Positions 10,501-22,500 of a DNA stretch of 56,650 nt are shown here, piece by piece. Below the pieces are notes generated by a model. That model searched no databases and was not told the origin of the DNA. It saw only the letters and a list, made by a program, of their open reading frames with translations. This DNA is from Beroe ovata (taxonomy: Eukaryota > Ctenophora > Nuda > Beroida > Beroidae): NCBI GenBank assembly GCA_946803715.1, contig CAMPET010000054.1, forward strand, positions 214,920 to 271,569. Reading direction: 5' to 3'. The translations under genes and the position numbers were made by a program. Within the stretch, counting starts at the first letter, position 1. Every line of letters starts with the position of its first letter.

Positions 10501-13500
10501 TATCCAGGTATTCAGAGGGGAGCTTGTTGAATTATTCAAATAGTAGGCAGATTTGCCCTCTTCCCCTAACACGTGACCACACACTCGATCCTCATTGGTT
10601 GATAGATTGTAGCTGATCGTTCCCATTGGTCAGCAAAGCTGATCGAGACGTTTAATAGAAGTGTTGGGTGAATGATTGGCGAAGGAGGAGAGAGAGAGGA
10701 AGCCCAGGCCCTGTGTTGCCCTGAGGAGGTTACAACAGTTAAAATCAGGGTAGTTTTACCCTTAATAATAATAGCTATCGTCCACATGACGATTATAGAG
10801 AGGTCACAATGAGTCAATGCTCGTTGCATTACCCATTAACGGTCCTTGCCCAGTACACGTATCTCCTCTACAACCGTGCATAGAAAACGTGATAATTAGG
10901 TTTTGAAGGAGAAGGGAATCAATAGCTGGCGGAGCACGTGGGGGGGTCAGATCAGGGGAGGGGGTCCCCACCAATAGACAAGATCTCCACCAGGAGGGGG
11001 GGTAGGGAGACATGTTGTATTATAGTGACCGGGACCTCACAATATATAGTAGTAGTAGGGACCTCGCTATCCGCTGTACCTACTGCATAGAGACACTGGG
11101 TGCTTGGCTTGATCACGTTGATAAATCTACTGTGTGGGGGGGGGGTAACTGTACTGTGTGTGGGGGAAACTGTACGTGGGTTTTTAAATGCAATGCCTAC
11201 AAGGGGAGACCAGGCTTATATGTGTTCATTGAATTTGGTGTACGTGAGTTACGGCTGAAGCTGGTGGAATATTCAGTGTCTCTATCGTACACGTGTGCAA
11301 TCTGTTTCCACATTATCACCCCACCCTACCTCCTCTTGTTACAATGTCACCTCCGTGACAACTATNTTTCCTCCCTGAAGAATACACACATATCAGAACA
11401 ATGTACAGTAGTGTACAGCTATTTGCTTTTGCATCGTTTTCTGAGCTCGCTTATCAGCACACTTATCTACTGAGCAAGTGTTACCATCGGCTACCTCTGT
11501 GTGTATACTATTGTCGTGTATATACATTACACTGAGAATGTTGACAGCGAATGTTGAGAATGTTGACAGCGAAAAGGTTAAGGTTATCATCGGGAAGCTG
11601 ATCGACAAGGCTGAACAGAATGTTAGACCGGTTATTTCTGTGTTTGATAACTCGCAATCGCGTGCTGTTGTTACGAAGCGCTTTGAGAAGTTTTCCATTC
11701 CAATACTCGAGAGTTGTGCTGAATTTTTGGGTATTGCTTTAGCGGATAAGGAAGGTTATAAGCTGTTCACTAAGAAGTCGCTCATGGACCGTATTTATTG
11801 TGGTTTGAATGCTCTGATGCCCACTAGATGCGGAGAGTGTAGTGAGGAGTATGTGATTGATCACGTGCCTGAGGTCAAGCCAGTCTTTTCGTGTTTTAAG
11901 TGTTTTAAAGGTTCGCATAGTTGTGAAAGGAACAAGCTTCTCCACCAAGCTTTGTCGGCCTTGAACACTCCCTCAGGTTTTGTGTGGTTGTGCAGCACGT
12001 GCTATAATGCTGTAGACCCTATCGAGCCCAGGAAGTCTAGGTCTCCTCACACGTCTGGGAGTGGGGATAAGTCTGGTGAGATTGGTGCAGAGGTTTCCGA
12101 TATTATCTCTCCTGGTGATGGTAGTGATGTGATGTCCTCTACCCAAAAACCACAGCAGCATAGTGTGTCGTTTCCTGGGATGTCTGAGTCTAGAGATGAA
12201 AGTAGTGATGGTTCGCACGACAAAGTAAGAGTTTGCCAGAAATTTCTCAACTGGGATTGTCCGCACGGGATAAGCGGTAAGAAGGTAGTGAGTGGGAGGT
12301 GTTGTCCCTTTAAGCATCCGAGAGTATGCAATCAGTACCGCATTTCTGGCTTCACGGGTAAGAAAGGTTGTCAGAAGGGCAAGAACTGTGACTTTTTTCA
12401 CCCTGATATCTGCAAAGGAGCGCTAGAAAGAGGATCTTGTGTCAAGAAGGACTGCTCCAAGTTTCACCCTGTCTCCTGGAAAAGAAATAAGGAGGAGTCA
12501 GTTCGCGACAAGAAACAGAGACCCGACAAGCAGAATTCCTCCGCCCCTTCTAGCTCGAAAGATTTTTTAGAGTTACGAGACTTGGTCACTGGGATGGCGA
12601 CCAAGTTAGCAGCCCTAGAGAAGAAACTGGACCAGAGTGCCCCGTCCGCCCCGCCTCAATCTGTACCACAGCCCGCGGGACAGATGATCTACCCATCCCT
12701 CCCCCAGTCAGCTTATCCCATGATGAGCCTAGGTGTTCACAGGCTGCCCCAACACCAGATTCCTTTCTCTCATCCCTCCTACTTCTAAACGCTAGGAGCC
12801 TAAATCCTTCCGCTAAAAGTGCCGGGAGGTGGAAGCTGCAGGACCTTATAGGCCATATAGATGAGAAGCATCGAAGAGGTTGCTTATTTCCTTTCATTGC
12901 GATTACAGAATCCTGGCTAAAATCTTACCACAACGACGCTCAGTTGCAGGTTCCAGGTTACTCACTATCTCGCAGTGATCGAAGTAAACGAAATGGTGGA
13001 GGAGTGATGCTGTATTCCCTGTCTTCTCTTCCCATCTCTCACTCTGAGAGTTTCGATGATAGTGTTTGTCAGGGGATTATCAACGTTTACCCCTCGGCTA
13101 AGCTGTGTGTTGCAGTTGCATATAGACCTCCAGATGCAACTGCTGACAGTTTTACAAAGTTGCTAGACAGCTTTGCTCGTGTTATAGAGGACTGCACCCC
13201 GAACGACTACGATCTATTTGTGTCCGGGGACTTCAACCTGCCACAAATCGACTGGGAGACACATCAGATCCAGAGTGGAGCTTCAGCAGATTCTAATCTC
13301 TCCGCCCGGCGATTGCTGCAATTCATGTCTACCCACCTGCTGAGTCAAATGGTTACTACTCCGACTAGAGATAACAATGTGCTCGATCTCATATTGTGTA
13401 ACAACGACCGTCTAATATGTGATGTGAACTGTGAAGCTACTGAAATTTCGGATCACAAGATGGTCAATGCGTTACTTTCCTTTAACCCTGGATCGATAAC

Positions 13501-16500
13501 AGAAGCCCAATCCACGTACCTTGACGAGACGAGTTTTCGAGCTCTAGATTTCCATCGTGCAGATTTGGAGGACCTGAACAAAGCTATATCATCTGTCAAC
13601 TGGAATGCTGTAAGGGACTCGACTACATTTGAGGATTATCCTGCAGAGTTCACGCGTAAAGTATTAGACGTGTGCCTTGAGAGTGTTCCAAGGAAGCGAC
13701 CCCCTAAAGGCAAGCCTAACGTCTACAACTCGCTGAGAAGAAAAAAGTCGAGACTGAAGAATCGACTAGCAGCTGCGATGTGCTCTGGTGATGAGTCTCG
13801 AATCAAGAAACTCGAAGATGAAATAGGATTGATCACTTTCGAGATTAAAGAAGCTATTGTGCAGCATCTGGATGAAGGCGAGAGGAGGGCGGTAGAGAAA
13901 ATGAAAGTAAACCCCAAGTACTTTTATTCGTATGCAAAGTCGTTTTCAAAAGTGAAGGAGACTATTACTACGCTTCTAAATGGTGAAAAGGAGCTCGTCA
14001 CGGAGAAGAAAGATCTCGCAAACATTCTTCAGACACAGTTTTGTTCTGTCTTCAGTGATCCTGCGTGCCCAGACAAAACAATGCCTGAGTTTGCGATGCC
14101 GCCTATCACATCAAGGGACACGGATCTTACCCTCACAGTCGACGACATTAAGGACGCTATCTCCGAGCTCAAGCTAGACTGTGCTCCAGGTCCAGATGGT
14201 ATTCCCTCTATCTTACTTAAGAAGTGTGCATCCAGTTTAGCTGAACCAATTTATTTGATTTGGTCAGAGTCCATGTCTTCAGGCATCGTACCAAGCTACT
14301 ATAAAACTGGCTATGTTACCCCTCTCTTCAAGAAAGGCAGCAGGTGCGAAGCTGTGAACTACAGACCGGTAACATTGACTTCGCATGTAGTGAAGGTCTA
14401 CGAACGGGTAATTAGGAAGCATATGATCCAGTACCTAGATTCTAACAGCCTGTTGTCAGACAAACAGCACGGCTTTAGGTCAAATAGGAGTTGCCTGACG
14501 CAGATGCTCGAACACTTTGACGATATCTTCGAGGGGATGACTCACGGAAGTGATACGGACTCTATCTATCTCGACTTCGCCAAAGCTTTCGATAAAGTTG
14601 ATCTAGACCTACTCCTTCGGAAGCTGAAGCGATACGGATTTGAAGATAAGCTCATCAGATGGATCAAATCGTTCCTAACGGATCGCGAGCAGGTCGTTGT
14701 GGTTAACAGTGTCCACTCAGAAAGTGCTAAGGTGTTGAGCGGGGTACCTCAGGGCAGTGTTTTAGGGCCCCTGTTTTTCCTGCTATTCATCAACGATCTG
14801 GAGGATGTAGTTCAACACTCCAGAGTGAGTTTCTTTGCAGATGATACCAGGGTCTCCAGGAGAATCAACTACGCAAATGACTCTCATCTTCTTCAAGCTG
14901 ATCTTTACAGCATCCTTAAATGGTCACGATGTAATAATATGAAGCTGCACGAACTAAAGTTCGAACTCCTGAATCATCGTCACAACACGAAGGCCCCCTT
15001 GAGTGAACTTCCCTTCCACACAGAGGCTCTCTGTTACAAAGTGTCAGGTGAAGTTACCTTGTATCCGGTCGAGAATGTTAGGGATCTCGGAGTGAAGGTA
15101 TCTTGTGATTTGAGTTGGTCGAAGCACGTTGGTGAGATGGTTACCAAAGCCCGTAATAAGCTTTCTTGGGTACTGAGTGTGTTTAAGACTCGGGATAGAG
15201 TAGTCATGATAACCCTCTACAAATCCTTAGTCAGAAGCTTATTAGAATACTGTTGTCCGCTATGGGACCCAGTTAAGACTACAGAGATCCAGCTTTTAGA
15301 GGGGGTTCAGAGGACGTTTACCAGTCGGATTGGTGGTCTACGCGATATGAACTATTGGGAGAGGCTGTCTCATCTGAAGCTGATGTCTCTGCAACGGAGA
15401 AGGGAACGTTACGTTATTCTGATGATGTGGAAAACGTACCACAACGTTGTTCCGAATAGCTGCAACATCAAGTTCGTGGAAACGACCAGATACGGTATTA
15501 AGGCAGTTCTTCCCTCTCTGTCTAAATCGAGTTCGATGAGAAACCAGACACTCTATGATAGCTCATTCGCAGTTAGAGGTCCCAAGCTGTGGAATAAGGT
15601 GCCAAGCGATGTGAAAGCCGAGCGAACTTTTGACAGTTTTAAAACTAGTTTGTCGAAGTTTCTTGCTTTGATACCAGATAATCCTCCGATTTCTGGTTAC
15701 ACATCCAGCTGGTCGAACTCTCTGGTAGACTATACGCCCTCTCGGTGGTCGGACATCTGATGACCCTTCCTGCTGCCAGGATAAACCCTTCCAAAGTATC
15801 CAAAGTAANTACACTGAGTTATTGCACACAATTAGCCGTGCTATCAAATATCTGAAATAGACAGGAGGTTGAAACCCCCCCTCTTATTGTGAAGATGGTA
15901 GCTGTATCTATATGTTAGAGATTAGGGGTAGATTATTACTACCAGACTATACCCTGGGTGGTGTATGCGCTCTGCTTATGATGGTGATATGATGTCTCAT
16001 GGCCGATAGCATTCCTTAGCTGGGATGGGTCATTCCTTGATACCTACCATTCTTGTGAATTGCAGTAGATTGGATAATAATGGACACCATATTAGCTCGG
16101 GTCTGTCTGCAGACCTCTGATGGTGAGAGGGGGAGGTGGCAATGATACCAGATCTCTCGCTGACAGCCTGACAGCAGCCGGGATTGTCTGTGATTTACAT
16201 GATCCACTGCAGTGGAGGTGTAAGCGTATCAGCGCACTGCCAATGTGCATCTCATATCCATGGTGTATTAATGCAGTGTGGAATCATTGGCTCGTGGTTT
16301 TTGCACGTACTTCCACACATAATAATTGCTCGTGAATATTGGTGGAATACTCTGGAATGACGTTTGGGAGCTAATTACTAATGAAATCTGGCTGATTAGG
16401 TTTGCTATCACGTCATAAACCGCTAGGGTTGAGGGGGGATGGGGAGGGTAAATTGAAATATTTGGGCTCGGTTTCCACCCAACTTCCTGCATACGATGGG

Positions 16501-19500
16501 AGAAACATATTCCAACTTATCTGAAATATGCTGATTATTCCTCCATGTTCTCGTAATTGATATGGAAGTGGGATTTCCCATCCCCCAATCCCTTATTTCC
16601 ACTCTGAATCGTTGGATTTTGGAATGCTAATGGGTATGTAGGGTTGAAATTTTGAACGTTTGTTACAGAAAGCAATGCTTCACGCCCATTTTTGGGATTC
16701 GGTTGGATAACATTTTGAATTTTTTAATCAAATTTTGAACGGTGGACAATGATTTGATGGGGGATTGTAAGTCTAAATTGAAGAATGAAGAGTCTTACAA
16801 AAATTCTACCTGCTAATTTAATCCACATGAGCCACATCGTGCCAGTATTGTGATCTAACTTACCAGCCTGTAGGACGAGTGATAGTGGTTTGAACCACAA
16901 TATTAAAAGTTTATTCGTCATTTGAAAAGGAGTCTCACAAAATACGACGATTATTTTCAACGGACTCTGGAATAATGTCATAATTCAAATCAGATCATTA
17001 GTTAAATAGAGTTTTGTAACACCACACTGTGTTGATCACAGTAAAATGAAGTGTAGTACATTTGACCACAATGAACTCAGATGAAGAGCTCCAGTGTGAA
17101 AATATCAACTATTTTCTGTGTCTCTAATTGTCTTGATACTATCCACTCATATTTCTACATCTCACTCCCTCCTAACACTCCTCTATCCACAGACGTGGGA
17201 AGTGAAAGTTCTGAACGCCCTAAACTGGGACACAAGTGCGGTAGTCCCTAACGACCTGCTCGACCACTTCCTCTACAGATTACCCATTCCTGATAGTGTC
17301 AGAACGAGAGTTACTTGTCACGCTAAGATGCTCATCAACATGTGCTGTACAGGTATGCCACACTCTATTTCACGCCGCATGATACATATCGACTATCGAG
17401 CTCCGTGTCTCTCACATCTCAGGAATCTGTTGCTGTGTATCTCATTATTCACACGCACCGAACTGTGTGTCTACATGTATCTTGAGGAGATCATGACAGT
17501 TATTTAGACAGTTCACAAGTAATCGTTCATCCAGCTAAACCCCTGTCCGTTTATAACCCGTCATTTTAACAAGTATAACGGCCCTGGCGACGAGCCCGAA
17601 TCTCACCCATCAAACTACTACCCAAATTAGCCCCGCAATAACCGTTATCATAACGGCCATTATCATGGTGTGTGAGCATGCATCATCATCTAGCTTTATC
17701 ACCCCTATCTGTATCGCCCAAACACGTTTCAATCCATTAGAGGGAGGGAAGTTCGTTATAGATGACAAATTTGCCCGTTATAGGCGGTTACCGTATCCTC
17801 CATGACATAAATCAGTGAGAGTGAGTCAGTCCAGCCCATTCTATTGGTACAAATTGCGAATTATCAAGTTAATGATAATAGTTAATGATAAGAGTGTCCG
17901 AGCGATAGGCAGAGCTGATACCAATTCCCCGGCTAGTGTAGATTCCCTCATTCTCACATGACTCATTATAGTACTCCCTATTATAAACCATGGAGCGACC
18001 TGATGTAAGCACTGATTATAACGCGCACTATAGCTTACCAAGGGGTGATAATAAGCAATCAGTGTTCCCAGGCAGGCGTCTATTAGCACAGTTTGATCGG
18101 CTATATCTGTTCGTGAGACCACACTATAACCCTCCTCACAAATCACACTGCTCCGCCGTGAACCCCCACAGAAATACTGTGGATTTCGCCCTACTTTTCC
18201 ACTACTGAGCATGTGAACCATCTCGAGAAGTGGGGACAGGGGGGGGGTTGAGTACCTCTACTTCTCACTGGGGAAGAGGGGGCAAGAGTTCGGTCCACGT
18301 GGTGTATTTTAATTGATCCGTTACCTAATTGTATGCGCTCGTCTCTTGAAAACGCAGATTTTCAGCGGATGTGTGTATGTGTGTGTGTCTATTGCAGAAT
18401 ATGACCATAATGACACACAGTGCGACTCTGATTATACGGCAATCACAAGTATTTAGTTCATTCATAATGCGATTATGTAAATGAATTTTATGCTCATCAA
18501 CCCCCATAATTAACAGGGGTTGAATTATCCTTTGGTGATTATGATATTTATTGCAGTATATTCTACAAGTTAGTCCCTAATTCAACTCCGTGATTGTGCT
18601 TCAAACTTTAACTAAAACAATTAGCATTCAGATACTTAGCCCAGAGAGCTTTTCTTTTACCCATACTTGCTGTAAGTTAAGAAATTAGCCCGATTCAATT
18701 AATTCAACTTTAAATTAATGTTACTAATAACCAACTTAGTTAATGGAATTAATTTGATACAAATTGCATCTAGTTAATTCTATATTCTCTCCATCCCTTG
18801 ATTCCCGCGATTTTGAAATTCGGAATCCCTAGCTATCCAAATGTTGAAGGGGCTTCCATAGAAGAGTCTAGAAAACTTCTCAAAGTGAGGTTCCAAGAGA
18901 AATGTAGAAGGGTTCGAATCACTTGCCTCGATCCTATAATGGTAATTATATATCGAGAATACAGTACCCCGTATTATATAGTATCTCCCGAGAATCTATA
19001 TAGCGTTTTCAATATCATATATATGACAAGGTTCTTTCTCTCCATGAGCCCAGATGATTATTACATGCCCACAATTTCCTACCAAGTGTCCACTTTTTGC
19101 CGCACGTGAAACATTGCACCCCTCTCTCTCTCTCTCCAAGCAACAGCTCCCCCTGTTGGTCACCAATGATCCATTTAAAACGTTAATTGCGACCTCAGAA
19201 TGAAAGGGGTGAAGGGAGGAGGCCCTATTTAGGAGCATAATAGGGATGGTATAATCGTATATTGCAAAGGATTTCCAACTTTGTCTATCAAATCAAGATC
19301 ATCTACCATATGGCGTACAGTGTGGCGTATTTTCCCTAATTGCGTCGCATTGTCAAGCATTGTACTGGAGAGAATGGGAGGGAGGGAGGGGACAGTGAAG
19401 AAGCTGTGGACAAAAGTGCTGATCTAATATTCATGTAGGTACAACCATTCTGCAAATCAAGGACACACCTGTAACTTATCATAGTGAGAAATTTAGCTAG

Positions 19501-22500
19501 CCATTGAGAGAAATCTGGTGTCGGGATAAAGGGAAGTAGGAAGATTGATCGCGCCCTGAAACATGTTCTGTTTTTCAGGAGCTGTCTGTGTAATGATGTA
19601 GCAGTTTCATTAACCTCAACATCGTACATATATATGTTACATGTTACATGTACATTGTACCTGTGTGTCCGTGAATACAATTCCAGCAGCAATGCTGCTG
19701 CAGCATTGACACGTTGTTACACGCACACACACACACACACACACAGCCACTGAGCAGCTAGCGACAGACTGGAACATGTACCTGTCCATTNNNNNNNNNN
19801 NNNNNNNNNNNNNNNNNNNNNNNNNNNNNNNNNNNNNNNNNNNNNNNNNNNNNNNNNNNNNNNNNNNNNNNNNNNNNNNNNNNNNNNNNNNNNNNNNNNN
19901 NNNNNNNNNNNNNNNNNNNNNNNNNNNNNNNNNNNNNNNNNNNNNNNNNNNNNNNNNNNNNNNNNNNNNNNNNNNNNNNNNNNNNNNNNNNNNNNNNNCC
20001 ACTATTTGCTATACAAACCCCTCTCACCCCCACTATTTGCTATACGAACCCCCACTATTTCAGAGTACATGTTCATCCCACACTCGAGTAAGATGATGGC
20101 GACAGGATGTCTGTACGACGCTATCTTTGCTCTCGGCAACAAATACATCGACCTCAGAAGGAGTTTACCAGACCTAATGAACCAGTTCGTCGACATCGAT
20201 AAGGTCAGTTTAAAACCATGACCTGTGGATATTCGACGATTTTCATTTCAACTTATCGTCGAAAGTAAATTGATATTTTTCTGAAGAAGTCCGTGTCTGT
20301 TCGATCCTTTTCATTCCACGACCCTCGCTATTCGGAATATTATGTACATATTGTCACGGTTCATGATGCGTGGCATACGGCATATACTCACACACACATT
20401 CTATGACATGTCCTATTCATGCTAGCTATTGTTCATTCACTCGACCGTAAAACCCAAATTAGGATAAGTTCACGAATAATCTACATGGTACTTGTAATGT
20501 CATTCCTCCATACTCTCATTCTGTCTCTCTCTCGATTTAAATCACCTGCCGTCTCACCTGGTGTCGACCATAGAGCCGGGACAGCCTCTTCCAAACAGGT
20601 GAAGATTTCATTGGTAAGTTTACATAATGGAGAACCTATGGGCCCATGTGCTTCCCATACGTGGGAGTCAGTCATGGAGCCACTACTACAGATAAAGGGG
20701 ACCAATGACCGACACGGGTAAATCACAATACTAACAAACTGGCAGGCATGCAGCAAACAAACAAACAAACAAACGAATGATTGAAAGAACAAACAGACAA
20801 GCACTCAAACAAACAAACAAACTAACAAGTCAGCAGAATAACACACAAGCAAACAACCAAACAAACAGACAGACAAACACCCTTCCATTGCTCTAATGCT
20901 CTATCCGTGCGCATGTTATGTCCCAGCACACCATCAATACACCCTGACTGTCCTTCACGTAAGGGGAATCTCCGCATATGGAGCTACTTGATAGGGTGGG
21001 GCTTTGATAATCCTGACAGTATGACGATAGAATTATCTCCCCTCGCCTCCCCCTATAGTCCCACAATTAGGTTCCTGGTTATTTCGAGTTAGTACAATCA
21101 TCGCGGAATATTCATCCATATATTCGAATAATTATTATTCGCTGCGGTCCCTTGTATATTATCATAGTGTAACCATAGTGTCTATCACATTGTGTTGAGG
21201 GACAGCGTGTAATTAATAAGTCGGTAATTACCCCTCAGGCATACACGTAGCAGGGTGGGGTGAGTTAGATGGTGTGGTAATTGGGTATCATCAGTGTTGA
21301 TTACATAGCAGTTTCCAGTAATTTCCATGCAATTACCACTGCTCCGTGTGATAATTGGCAGACAAGTGTGTGTGTCGTGGAGTCATGTTGTGCTATTAAT
21401 TAGATTTTCATATAATAGTGTCCGATGAACAGTTTAGGGAGAGGAATTCGGTTCTGTGTACCTAGGTTCATGGAAGATACGGATATTGCCTATGTATGAT
21501 AGTCAACATGAAATTGGATAAGTAGTAGTTTGATCCTAGACTGTTAGAGGCATGAAAACCCTTCAATCAATGGCATTGTGATTGATATTGGGAATTTGCG
21601 TGACAAACTGGCACACACAAAGATCGGTTATGACACATATAGTGTCAGAGTGTAGTTGCGTGTAACATATTGTTATAGAGAAACCAACACACATACACAC
21701 ATATTCAGTGGAGTAAACGAAAATATACATACACTCCTTATCTCCCTTTTGTACACATGTATGGTTTGACTCAAACAGCGAGAGAGTCCGAGTGTGTGTG
21801 TTTGTGTGTGTGAGTGTGTGTTTGTGTGTGTTTGTGTGTGTGTGTGTGTGTGGCTGAAAGCTGAGTTGTCAAATGTTGGCTGGTTACCCGAAATAAGGTA
21901 GTGAGGTTGTGGTGTTGCTGGGCTAGCATGGCTGGTTAGTGATTGACACTCTAGATTAGGGTTGTGTGGTTGTTGTTGTGGAGCCTGATCGTTGTTGTTG
22001 CTGTGGAGCCTAGTTTGGTTGTTGTGGTGACCAGCTTTGGTAGTCGGTTGCAGATTGACGGCAGCAATCTCTCCAATAGAGGTGCTATCCGGGCAATGGG
22101 AAGTTGCGCTAATACCAACTTATTACCTTCTTGTCAGTATTCATGGTGACATGTTATTTCCTACATGTCGGTTCACGATGGGATCTTTGGTAGGTAGTAT
22201 TAATCATGACATGGTTGCTGTTTGACGCGCTACAAACACTGCTCAAGAATTTCACTTATCAACATGAATCTTGACGACAACTTTTTATTCATTCTTCATT
22301 CATTTTACAAATCAATGGCGTATCGATGTCAATTTTGATGAGTCGTCTGGACATGCCCTTGTTTTTAACGTATGACATTTTGAACATTCATCCGAGATTA
22401 GGCATACTCGCACTTTTGATTCATCACTCCGTGTTTTGACACCCGTGTTTAAAATCAATGTCTAGGTTTTGTAACTAGATTTTAAAGGTCTAAGATCACG

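Larger units (their letters stand above)
11400..15850 (+). mobile_element. Apparently intact CR1/Jockey-like non-LTR retrotransposon in cyclin D intron 4
   Basis: Two long overlapping ORFs on the host gene's strand encode a zinc-finger ORF1 and an endonuclease/reverse transcriptase ORF2, the standard layout of APE-type LINEs. No stop or frameshift interrupts either ORF, so the copy looks young. The outer limits are approximate: there is no clear poly(A) tail or target-site duplication, and the single N's at 11366 and 15809 lie near both edges. Those N's mean the insertion site itself should be treated with caution. A short tandem repeat (gaatgttgacagcgaatgttgagaatgttgacagcg) overlaps the ORF1 start. 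Confidence 0.85.

Noticed and set aside
11012-11473. Open frame upstream of LINE ORF1
   Set aside because: It contains an N, has no domain, and lies in the probable 5' region of the element; no support as a third ORF.
18798-19109. 103-codon open frame in cyclin D intron 5
   Set aside because: It starts at a non-AUG codon, and no family or splice-consistent boundary was found.
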